64,000 nucleotides of DNA from Psychrobacter immobilis (GTDB lineage: Bacteria; Pseudomonadota; Gammaproteobacteria; Pseudomonadales; Moraxellaceae). The translations under genes and the position numbers were made by a program. The notes below the pieces were generated by a model. That model worked only from the letters and a program-made list of their open reading frames with translations. It was not told where the DNA came from and did not search any database. The stretch is from contig CAJGZL010000001.1 in assembly GCA_904846145.1 (NCBI GenBank), positions 868,001-932,000 on the forward strand, given 5' to 3'. Shown here piece by piece: positions 45,417-59,356 of this stretch (the stretch's first letter is position 1; the number at the start of each line of letters is the position of its first letter).

Positions 45417-46526
45417 TTGACCTTATTTTCTACTGACACCACGACTCGTAGGCTACCCAAGGCCTTAATATGCGCAGCTATTGGCTTAAGTTTAGCTAGC
45501 TGTAGCAACTCTAGTGATCCAGCGACAGATGGCGCAGCGGATAGTGATATTACGCTCAATCTGTATAACTGGTCTGAATATATGCCACAAGAGATCCTTG
45601 ATGGCTTTGAGGATGAGACAGGAATATCGGTTAATTACACGACCTTTGATTCTAATGAAGCGATGTATGCCAAGCTCAAATTACTGGATGATTCGAGCCA
45701 GTATGATCTTGCTATTCCCTCGACTTACTATGTCGAAAAGATGGCGAAAGAGGACCTTTTACAAGAATTAGATAAATCTAAACTGAGTAACTTTAAAAAT
45801 CTGGACACCTCATTTACCAATACTAAAGTCGATCCTGACAACAAATACTCTATCCCCTATATGTGGGGCAGTACGGGCTTAGCTATTAATGGGGATGAAA
45901 TTGATCCTGCTACCGTAAATAGTTGGAATGATCTGTGGCGGCCTGAATATAAAAATCAAGTCATGCTGATGAATGATATGCGTGAAGTGTTCGGCATGGC
46001 GCTCTTAACCCTTGGCTACTCAGGTAACAGCACTAACCCTAACGAGATCAAAGCCGCTTATGACAAGCTTACTACCTTGATGCCTAATGTTAAAACCTTT
46101 AACTCAGATGCCACGCGCATTCCTTATATCGAAGGCGAAACTAATATCGGTATGACGTGGAATGGCGAGGCGGTCATGGCAAATGATGAGGGCTTAACCA
46201 GTTTGGTTTATAAATACCCTAGCGAGGGCGCGATACTGTGGATGGACAATTTTGTAATTCCTAAAAACGCCAAAAACGTCGATGCGGCACATCAGTTTAT
46301 CGACTATCTATTGCAGCCTGAAAATGCCAAAATCGTTAGTGAAGAGATTGGCTATGCATCACCGAATATATCGGCACGTGAGCTGATGGAAGATAGTGTG
46401 CGTAATAATAAAACGATTTATCCTTCTAAAGAGACTTTAGCCAAAGCCGAGTTCCAAGAAGATGTTGGCGATGCGGCGCTGCAAGTGTATCAGCAGTATT
46501 GGGATATGCTAAAAACAGGACGTTAA
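45417..46526 (+). CDS. Polyamine-type ABC transporter substrate-binding lipoprotein (PotD/PotF-like)
   Basis: 369 residues. Lipoprotein signal with lipobox LASC (Cys29), then a periplasmic-binding fold of the spermidine/putrescine class: LNLYNWSEYMPQEILDGFED, YDLAIPSTYYVEKMAKEDLL, KYSIPYMWGSTGLAING, MLMNDMREVFGMALLTLGYS, IGMTWNGEAVMANDEG and AILWMDNFVIPKNAKN. No permease or ATPase genes are adjacent, so it is an orphan component or serves a distant transporter. Start is a TTG with GGAGAA upstream, as no ATG fits the signal peptide. Ends in a strong terminator. Confidence 0.9.
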   Translation: MTLFSTDTTTRRLPKALICAAIGLSLASCSNSSDPATDGAADSDITLNLYNWSEYMPQEILDGFEDETGISVNYTTFDSNEAMYAKLKLLDDSSQYDLAIPSTYYVEKMAKEDLLQELDKSKLSNFKNLDTSFTNTKVDPDNKYSIPYMWGSTGLAINGDEIDPATVNSWNDLWRPEYKNQVMLMNDMREVFGMALLTLGYSGNSTNPNEIKAAYDKLTTLMPNVKTFNSDATRIPYIEGETNIGMTWNGEAVMANDEGLTSLVYKYPSEGAILWMDNFVIPKNAKNVDAAHQFIDYLLQPENAKIVSEEIGYASPNISARELMEDSVRNNKTIYPSKETLAKAEFQEDVGDAALQVYQQYWDMLKTGR

Positions 46527-46549
46527 TACTTAAGTCTAAAGGCCTCTAT

Positions 46550-46591
46550 AAAGATAAAACGCTGACCCCTAATGGTCAGCGTTTTATCTTT
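46550..46591. terminator. Strong bidirectional terminator
   Basis: 18-bp perfect arms AAAGATAAAACGCTGACC / GGTCAGCGTTTTATCTTT around a 6-base loop. Confidence 0.92.
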
Positions 46592-46667
46592 ATAATGTTA
46601 GGGTCTGTTGACCACTTACAAATGAGCACTGCTGATAGCCAAAATAGGTCTAGTAAGTAGAATAATT

Positions 46668-47903
46668 TTATAAGTGTAAATCTGTCTCACCACCATGATC
46701 TTCTATACGGCGCTGCTCACGGCGCTGATACCTAAGGCCTGAGGCCGAGTACCATTGGGTATTGGTCTTCTGTAATAGATCACTAAGACGCTTTAACTGT
46801 GATTGTAAGGTTTGGGTCAACCAAAAATACCCTTGCCATTCAAAAGCTAGATGCTGCACGCTTGGATATTCAGATACTTTGATACGCGTAATAGGTCGAA
46901 ACGTCTCATCGCTTGGGCTGCGTAGTACCGCTGCCATATGCTGCATAGCTTGCGTCAATTCATGTTGATAATGCATAAGTAAAATGTGATTGTCCTCGTC
47001 AATCTCAATACTCGCCAAACGCGGCGCAGCGCTAAGCAATAAGTCAATAGTACCAATAATATTACGGTGCGTACGTTGAATCGTCTCAATAGTTTCTTTT
47101 TTGATTCCCGATTCACTTATGGTAGCCGCCATATGAGGCCTTACTGCCAATAGGCGCTTATTGATCTCTTTTAGCGCTTTGACCAGCGCTTTATTGACAG
47201 GCACATCGGCAATCGTGTGAGTTGTCGCATAAATGATATTAGGAGCATCATCCGTTGCAACAGGCTCAAAGGTCTGATGAGTGAGCGTATCAGCGCCTAT
47301 ATGATCCCCTACATTAGCGTACAAATTACTGCAAGCTTCAAGGTTAGTGGCCAGTAAAAACCGCCACATCAGTGTAGACTTTAATGGCAAAATTAAGGTT
47401 GCAACTACAGCAATTCCTGCGCCAAGCAAAATATTAAAAGCGCGATAAAGACCATCTTGGCCGATATTGCTCTGATCGGGACTTGAGACGATCATCAGCA
47501 TGGTAATCCCCGTGAGCAGACCGATATAGCCGAGCTGCTTGACTGCTACGTAGCCGATGATACCGCTAATCACGCCGATGGACAGATAATACAACCAAAG
47601 CCATTGACCGATATCTTGACTTAGCCAAATAAACCCTAAACCCACCACTACGCCAAGTAGCGTTCCTAATATACGCTCTTTGGCCTTGGTATAGATCGCC
47701 CCTTGATACTGTAGTAAACCCAAAATCACGAATACTGTGATAGTCGTCCATTCGCCATGCGGCAAGTGGGTCAGTTTATTGAGTAATAAAGCGCTCAATA
47801 CCGCCACACCTAAGCGTATGGCATGCAAAACATCGGCATGTAAATAGCGAGCATAAGGCTCTACAAATGGCGCAATGATACGCTGCCAAATAGTTAGTTT
47901 CAT
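46668..47903 (-). CDS. FUSC-family inner-membrane protein (tandem copy A)
   Basis: 411 residues. Six or so membrane segments in the first 185 residues, beginning ADVLHAIRLGVAVLSALLLN, with the FUSC signature GEWTTITVFVILGLLQYQGA and YTKAKERILGTLLGVVVG; a cytoplasmic helical half follows (ALKEINKRLLAVRPHMAAT, THRNIIGTIDLLLSAAPRLA, HYQHELTQAMQHMAAVLRSP). Similar to YccS/YhfK and aromatic-acid efflux relatives; the substrate is unknown. The next gene is a close paralogue, indicating local duplication. Confidence 0.86.
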   Translation of the reverse strand: MKLTIWQRIIAPFVEPYARYLHADVLHAIRLGVAVLSALLLNKLTHLPHGEWTTITVFVILGLLQYQGAIYTKAKERILGTLLGVVVGLGFIWLSQDIGQWLWLYYLSIGVISGIIGYVAVKQLGYIGLLTGITMLMIVSSPDQSNIGQDGLYRAFNILLGAGIAVVATLILPLKSTLMWRFLLATNLEACSNLYANVGDHIGADTLTHQTFEPVATDDAPNIIYATTHTIADVPVNKALVKALKEINKRLLAVRPHMAATISESGIKKETIETIQRTHRNIIGTIDLLLSAAPRLASIEIDEDNHILLMHYQHELTQAMQHMAAVLRSPSDETFRPITRIKVSEYPSVQHLAFEWQGYFWLTQTLQSQLKRLSDLLQKTNTQWYSASGLRYQRREQRRIEDHGGETDLHL

Positions 47904-48003
47904 ATAAGGACGCTTTCTTGGTAAAAGTTATTGGCTACAAAATCAAAGCTGGTGATTAGTGCCTGTCTTAGAATATAGCATAATGTTATAGACAAAAAAT
48001 AAT

Positions 48004-48031
48004 AAACGCTGAGCACTAATGATCAGCGTTT
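48004..48031 (-). terminator. Terminator between the tandem FUSC genes
   Basis: AAACGCTGA / TCAGCGTTT arms with a 10-base loop, downstream of copy B. Confidence 0.65.
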
Positions 48032-48080
48032 TACGCTTAAACGCTGATATGCGTCACAAAGGTTATAGATGTTTATAGCT

Positions 48081-49292
48081 TTATAAGTGCAAATCTGTTT
48101 CATGGCCTTGCTCTTTAATTCGACGCTGTTCACGGCGCTGATAGCTAATACCAGACGATGCAAACCACTTGGGTTTAGTCATCTGTAATAAGTCACTCAG
48201 CTGTTGTAGCTGTGTTTGCAACGTTTGAGTCAACCAAAAGTAACCTTGCCACTCAAAAGCTAATTGTTGCACGCTAGGGTATTCTGAGACGGCAATACGT
48301 GTAATAGGACGAAATACTTCGTCATTTGGGCTACGTAATACAGCAGCGATATGTTGCATCGCTTGCGTTAGCTCGTGTTGATAATGCATAAGCAATACAT
48401 GATTGTCGTCATCAATGTTAATATTAGCCAAACGTGGTGCCGCAGTGAGTAGCAAGTCGATCGTGCCAATAATATTGCGATGCATGCGCTGAATGGTCTC
48501 AAGCTTCTCCTTTTTTATGCCAGATTCACTCGCAGTTGCCGCAATATGTGGACGTACGGCTAAGAGTCGCTTGTTGATCTGCTGCAACTCCGTGACCAAC
48601 GTTTTATCGACAGGTATACCACTGACCGTAAAAGCAACTGGATTCATGTTCTGTACCGAGTCATCAACCTCTTCATCAGCACTATCAATATGATCGCCTA
48701 CTCCAGCATAGAGATGACTACAAGACTCAAGATTACTCGCCAATAAGAACCGCCACATCAATGTTGATTTCAGTGGCAAAATCAAAGTCGCTGCTACCGC
48801 AACCCCAGTACCTAATAGAATATTTAAAGCGCGGTACATACCATCTTGCCCGATACTACTATGACCCAATTCCGAGACAATCATCAGCATGGTAATACCA
48901 GTCAATAAACCCGTATAACCGAGATTTCTAATAGCCATATAACCGATAATACCACTGAATATCCCTATAATAGCAAAGTCTATCCATAGCCACGTACCCA
49001 CGCTGTGACTGAACCCTATAATGCCGATCGCAGCGACGATGCCTAACAGCGTCCCTAAAACTCGCTCTTTAGCCTTAGTATAAATGGCACCTTGAAATTG
49101 CAACAACCCTAAGATAATAAAGACAGTAATCGTCGTCCACTCGCCATGAGGAAAGCCACTAATAATATTGACTAAGAGAGCCAGTATAATGGCAATACCC
49201 AAACGTATCGCATGTAATATATCGGCGTGCTGATAACGCGCATAAGGCTCAAAAAGGGGTGCCGTCAATTGTTTCCAAACAGTCGTTTTCAC
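48081..49292 (-). CDS. FUSC-family inner-membrane protein (tandem copy B)
   Basis: 403 residues, aligning with copy A over its whole length (same blocks GEWTTITVFIILGLLQFQGA, YTKAKERVLGTLLGIVAAIG, GLLTGITMLMIVSE, MHRNIIGTIDLLLTAAPRLA, HYQHELTQAMQHIAAVLRSP, QRREQRRIKEQGHETDLHL). The most variable part is the loop after the membrane half (about 215-240), where copy A has extra residues. A terminator separates the two, so they are probably expressed independently. Function as for copy A: putative export, not established. Confidence 0.86.
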   Translation of the reverse strand: MKTTVWKQLTAPLFEPYARYQHADILHAIRLGIAIILALLVNIISGFPHGEWTTITVFIILGLLQFQGAIYTKAKERVLGTLLGIVAAIGIIGFSHSVGTWLWIDFAIIGIFSGIIGYMAIRNLGYTGLLTGITMLMIVSELGHSSIGQDGMYRALNILLGTGVAVAATLILPLKSTLMWRFLLASNLESCSHLYAGVGDHIDSADEEVDDSVQNMNPVAFTVSGIPVDKTLVTELQQINKRLLAVRPHIAATASESGIKKEKLETIQRMHRNIIGTIDLLLTAAPRLANINIDDDNHVLLMHYQHELTQAMQHIAAVLRSPNDEVFRPITRIAVSEYPSVQQLAFEWQGYFWLTQTLQTQLQQLSDLLQMTKPKWFASSGISYQRREQRRIKEQGHETDLHL

Positions 49293-49464
49293 GTAAAAGT
49301 ACTCTTTTTGTCATTAAGATAAATAAAAATATTAGAGTATACAACTACTTTTTAGTTGTCACTTAACCAAAAAATAACGCCTTTTACCTATTAAAAGATA
49401 AAAGACGTTACCTGTCTAAATAAAAGCTAGATCAATTATGAAGGTGAATCAATATTCTAGAAAC

Positions 49465-55387
<5,923 letters not shown>

Positions 55388-55532
55388 GGCTAATCCTTTT
55401 TAATGAGCAAGTAGCGTACGATCCAATGCAGATCATACGCTCTATTACGCAGGCAGAACGGGCTAATACTTAATATTCCAATAAGCGGATTAATAGATGG
55501 TGAGATGAGCAGTGATATGCTATTTTACTATA

Positions 55533-55552
55533 TTGACAAAAATACTTGTCAA
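55533..55552. promoter_or_regulatory. Palindrome upstream of gltB, possible operator
   Basis: TTGACAA-AATACT-TTGTCAA: 7-bp perfect arms, each containing a -35-like TTGACA or TTGTCA in both directions. It is 145 bases before the gltB start. Confidence 0.35.
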
Positions 55553-56124
55553 CTATTCATCTGATTAAGAGATAAACCACCTTGCAACAATGGCTTGAGA
55601 ATTAATAGCTTATTTTATGCCTTTATATATAACAAATCGCTTGTTGCCGTAAGAACTTATTGCAGCAAAAGCTAGGCGATTATGGGCAGTCAACTCTCAA
55701 AACTCAGTTATTTGCCAATCGCTAAATATAGATATTAGACGCTCCATATTTGAGCGTCCCAGTGGCCCAAATAAAGGGTATGAGAAGAAAAGAGATGTCT
55801 TATGCAAAAGCTTTACTCAAGTTTGCAAGTGACAGCGCTTAAAAACGTTAGGGTATAGCGAAACATTATAGAACAGCTACATTAACTGTAATTTACGATA
55901 ACTATACAGAGCGTCGCCTAAAGTTATATTAGTGAATGAGAGCAAAAAAATCCAGTCTTTTCTATAAACTGTGCTGATTTTATACTCTGTCCCAAGATTA
56001 GGGTAACATGGCAAACTTGTGCAAGCACTATACTTAATAGGTTTAGCGAGTTTAGCTGTGTCAATCGTATTCTTGGGTTTGCTATTAGTTATAAAATAAA
56101 ATTAGATGGATAGGGGCTGTATAA

Positions 56125-56160
56125 AAAAATCTCAATCACCAGTTAGCGATTGAGATTTTT
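56125..56160 (-). terminator. Terminator of the aroKB operon
   Basis: AAAAATCTCAATC / GATTGAGATTTTT perfect arms, 10-base loop, with A/T runs on both sides; about 80 bases after the SPOR-like gene. Confidence 0.88.
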
Positions 56161-56242
56161 GGCTATGGAAAATCACTATTAACCATAGCTTTAATAAAGA
56201 TTGATAAATAAAAAATAAATAAATAGCAGCTAATTAAGAGAA

Positions 56243-57286
56243 TTACTCACTTTTCTCCTCTATTAGCTCTTTCATGCTATCAGTATTGTTTTTGCTACCG
56301 GCTTTATCCGTATTTGCTACTGGCTTTTTAGGACTACTCTCTTGCGGTTTACTCGGGTTAGTCGCTGAGCTTGGCGGTTTGGGTGTGGCAACTACTGGCG
56401 GTTTTTTCACCTCTTGCTTAGCAGGCGGCACATCGTCTTCAGATGATAAGATGCGCTCTTCATTGACGGTTAAAGTCTCCGAATTGTCGTTTGACTGGCG
56501 AATACTTTCCGCATTATTATTGTTGTTATTACTATTATTAGTAGATGTTTGGCTGGCAGTAGTAGCACTGTCATCGCTGTTGTCCTTAACAATGACGGGC
56601 GCTCTTTGACGAACGGGCACTTCACGCTTTGTAGGCTTGAGCTTGACGGATCGGGTGCGTTTAGTGCTCAGATCCTTGATAGGCTGCGGACGCTCATAAT
56701 TGTCTATGATACTGACGTAACGATTGACCTCTTCAGGTAATACCCGTACATCAGCAGGCAGGCCAAAATCTATCAGCTTTGCGCCACCTACCGCCTCTTG
56801 TGGACTACTCATGAGACCATACGTGAGCATATAACGTATCTTATTGTCCTCATCACGATAGCGAAAATAGGCAAATTTCTTGCGATCTTTGCGCCCTTCT
56901 AAATAGCTGACGATGACATCGTTCTCAGCCACATTCATCACTTGCACGGTCCATTTACCTTTATTGGCAAGCAAGTAGCCTTTGTCTTTGAACTCATCAG
57001 GATAATTGCGTAGATCACGTACGGTATCTTCGAAGTTAATCGGTTGTACATCAGCATCAAGCTCGTGTAATGACTCAATAGATAGCGTTTGCTCAAGCTC
57101 GCTGGCGGTGACTTGCGGCGTGGCGATAGGCGCGTTTTCAATCTTGGCACCAATTGCAGGCGTTTGGCTGGCCATCCAAACCAAAGCAGTTACCACTCCT
57201 AGTAGTAATGTCACCATCAACCAAATTAATGCTTGGCGACGATATGACTTACTATTAGAGCGAGTCGTTGAGCTCGAGTGCGCCAT
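56243..57286 (-). CDS. SPOR-like (DamX-like) single-pass membrane protein
   Basis: 347 residues. Short cytoplasmic N-terminus, a membrane helix (about 18-42, ALIWLMVTLLLGVVTALVWM), then a periplasmic domain (about 95-195) resembling a SPOR fold: GKWTVQVMNVAENDVIVSYL, KKFAYFRYRDEDNKIRYMLT and GLMSSPQEAVGGAKLIDFGL. The C-terminal third is low-complexity: basic patch, Asn run, Pro/Lys-rich tail. In many gammaproteobacteria a SPOR/DamX protein follows aroB, and this gene does so with a 64-bp gap. The domain call is from pattern and context, moderate confidence. SPOR domains bind denuded septal peptidoglycan. Confidence 0.7.
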   Translation of the reverse strand: MAHSSSTTRSNSKSYRRQALIWLMVTLLLGVVTALVWMASQTPAIGAKIENAPIATPQVTASELEQTLSIESLHELDADVQPINFEDTVRDLRNYPDEFKDKGYLLANKGKWTVQVMNVAENDVIVSYLEGRKDRKKFAYFRYRDEDNKIRYMLTYGLMSSPQEAVGGAKLIDFGLPADVRVLPEEVNRYVSIIDNYERPQPIKDLSTKRTRSVKLKPTKREVPVRQRAPVIVKDNSDDSATTASQTSTNNSNNNNNNAESIRQSNDNSETLTVNEERILSSEDDVPPAKQEVKKPPVVATPKPPSSATNPSKPQESSPKKPVANTDKAGSKNNTDSMKELIEEKSE

Positions 57287-57350
57287 GAGAATTTCCTTGA
57301 AAAGGTATAAAAGGCAACTTTAAAATAGCTTCATTATAAGCCAGCATTCA

Positions 57351-58457
57351 TTAATGCTGTTGCGACAATACGTCAGTAAGCAGTTGATTATCGAAGTCAG
57401 TAGTCAATATCGCTTTACCTAGTGATTTTAACAAAATAAGACGGATTTGTCCTTGTTTGACTTTTTTATCATGCCCCATCAGGCTAAGCGCAGTCTCTAG
57501 TGCTATAGGCGGTGGTGTAATCGGTAGATTGGCCAAGATCAATACTCGCTTGACCCGTGCTACATCTGCATCGCTTATCCAGCCAAGCTTATGTGATAGT
57601 TGAGCAGCTTGCACCATACCTGCTGCCACCGCCTCACCATGTAACCACTTGCCATAGCCCTCATGGGTCTCAATGACATGACCAAAGGTATGACCAAAGT
57701 TCAATATGGCTCTTATCCCCGATTCGCGCTCATCTTGCGCGACGATGTCGGCTTTATACTGGCAGCAGCGCTTTACCGCTATAGCTAATACTTCCAAATC
57801 TAGCGCCATCATCGCTGGCAGATTATCCTCAAGCCAGCTCAAAAACTCAATATCCATAATAAGCGCGTACTTAATCACCTCAGCTAGCCCTGCCGAGAGC
57901 TCGCGGGCTGGCAAAGTTTGCAAAGTATTCATATCTGCCAGCACCATCTGCGGCTGCCAAAATGCACCAATCATGTTTTTGCCTTGGCGGTGATTGATAC
58001 CTGTTTTACCACCGACGCTTGAATCTACTTGCGATAATAACGTCGTTGGTATTTGGATAAAATTGACCCCGCGCATAAAGCTGGCGGCCGCAAAACCCGT
58101 CATATCGCCGATCACTCCACCACCAAGTGCGATCAAGGTTACATCACGATTGAAGTGCTGCGCCATAAGCACATCGTATATTTTATCGATGCTGGACTGA
58201 TTCTTATACTGCTCGCCATCAGGCAAAATACAGACTGCAACTGTAAACTGAGCCTCTAGCTGTGCTTGCAGTCTAGCTAGATATAGTGGCGCTACCGTAT
58301 CGTTAGTGACGATCAATACTTGCCCAGCGCTAATAAAAGGAGTGATTTGCGCTGCCATGTCGCCTATAGCCGTAGCGTTTTGCGCAGTGATGACTATCGG
58401 GTAATCATGACTTTGAGTATGTACACTTAAGCTATCATCAACCAAATTGGGGCTCAT
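57351..58457 (-). CDS. aroB: 3-dehydroquinate synthase
   Basis: 368 residues; second step of the shikimate pathway, DAHP to 3-dehydroquinate, NAD- and metal-dependent. Seen: [19 protein letters not shown], the NAD-binding [65 protein letters not shown] (metal Glu and Lys), and the zinc-ligand His in [17 protein letters not shown] and [11 protein letters not shown]. Starts 48 bases after aroK. Confidence 0.97.
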   Translation of the reverse strand: MSPNLVDDSLSVHTQSHDYPIVITAQNATAIGDMAAQITPFISAGQVLIVTNDTVAPLYLARLQAQLEAQFTVAVCILPDGEQYKNQSSIDKIYDVLMAQHFNRDVTLIALGGGVIGDMTGFAAASFMRGVNFIQIPTTLLSQVDSSVGGKTGINHRQGKNMIGAFWQPQMVLADMNTLQTLPARELSAGLAEVIKYALIMDIEFLSWLEDNLPAMMALDLEVLAIAVKRCCQYKADIVAQDERESGIRAILNFGHTFGHVIETHEGYGKWLHGEAVAAGMVQAAQLSHKLGWISDADVARVKRVLILANLPITPPPIALETALSLMGHDKKVKQGQIRLILLKSLGKAILTTDFDNQLLTDVLSQQH

Positions 58458-58505
58458 GTTATACTCCTAGTATTCTATTGTCTGCAAAGGTAAATATTTA
58501 CCTTA

Positions 58506-59153
58506 CTATTTTTTTGACACAAAACCAATATTGATACTATTGTCAATATTGGTATCTATGTCTGTATTTATACCAGCCTTAGCATCGGCAATAGAGGCTA
58601 AAACTTCAGCGGCATTTTCACTGAAAAAAATCTCCAGCTGCCGCAATAATTGATTGACCATATGGCGTGGATAAGTATGACCTGTAGGCATAATGATATG
58701 CGCGATTTGCCGGTATAAGGGATCACGTATTAGGTAGAGATCTTGTAGTATTTGGCGAGGATTAGGCTGTTGTAATAGCGGTCGCGACTTATCTTTTGCA
58801 GTACGTATCATCTGCACATCGACTGAGGCATTTAAGTACACGACTATACCGCGCTCACGCAAAAACTTTCTGTTGTCCGCAGATATAACAGCGCCGCCGC
58901 CCGTTGCAAGGACAATTTGATTGTATCGCGTTAGCTCATCGATAGCTCGAGTCTCGCGCATTCTAAATCCAGCTTCGCCTTCTTTAGCAAATATCCAAGC
59001 AATATCAGCGCCTGTCTGCGATTCGATATACCAGTCACTATCTACAAACTCGCGGCTCAGCTGTTTGGCAAGCAGTCGACCTATCGTCGTTTTCCCCGAT
59101 CCCATCGGCCCTACTAAAAATACCGAAGGTAGTTCCTCCAACATAATACTCAC
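58506..59153 (-). CDS. aroK: Shikimate kinase
   Basis: 215 residues. Walker A GPMGSGKT at 15-22; shikimate-site residues in FVDSDWYIESQTG, FRMRETRAIDEL and ATGGGAV; lid region DKSRPLL. The C-terminus is about 40 residues longer than usual and carries a short Asp/Asn/Ile-rich tail (GINTDIDTNIDNSINIGFV) with no family counterpart. ATG start. The aroK-aroB-SPOR order is that of many gammaproteobacteria, here downstream of the pil genes but with its own gap. Confidence 0.95.
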   Translation of the reverse strand: MSIMLEELPSVFLVGPMGSGKTTIGRLLAKQLSREFVDSDWYIESQTGADIAWIFAKEGEAGFRMRETRAIDELTRYNQIVLATGGGAVISADNRKFLRERGIVVYLNASVDVQMIRTAKDKSRPLLQQPNPRQILQDLYLIRDPLYRQIAHIIMPTGHTYPRHMVNQLLRQLEIFFSENAAEVLASIADAKAGINTDIDTNIDNSINIGFVSKK

Positions 59154-59215
59154 TCAGATAAATTAGCTATGATACAACGTCAGTAATATTCTGGCTAGTG
59201 ATGTAATTCACTATT

Positions 59216-59259
59216 CACGATAAAAACCTGTACGCGATAAAAGCTTACTCACGATAAAA
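59216..59259. repeat. Three direct repeats upstream of aroK
   Basis: CACGATAAAA, CGCGATAAAA and CACGATAAAA begin at 59216, 59233 and 59250, an exact 17-base period, 60-105 bases before the aroK start. Confidence 0.5.
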
Positions 59260-59307
59260 ATCGCTATTACACCTCAAGCCCATCTATATTTTATAAAAAT
59301 GTCCCAT

Positions 59308-59332
59308 AAAAAAACAAGCCATTAAGCTTGCT
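59308..59332 (-). terminator. Terminator of the pil operon
   Basis: On the minus strand CAAGC-TTAATG-GCTTG followed by seven T, 30 bases after the pilQ stop. Confidence 0.75.
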
Positions 59333-59356
59333 TCGTTATGTCACTTTATAGCTAGT

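Larger units (their letters stand above)
55388..56242. other. Long intergenic region upstream of gltB
   Basis: About 855 bases, the largest gap in the window. No credible gene. It holds the palindrome at 55533 and the terminator at 56125, plus AT-rich stretches where the gltB promoter must lie. Confidence 0.5.
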
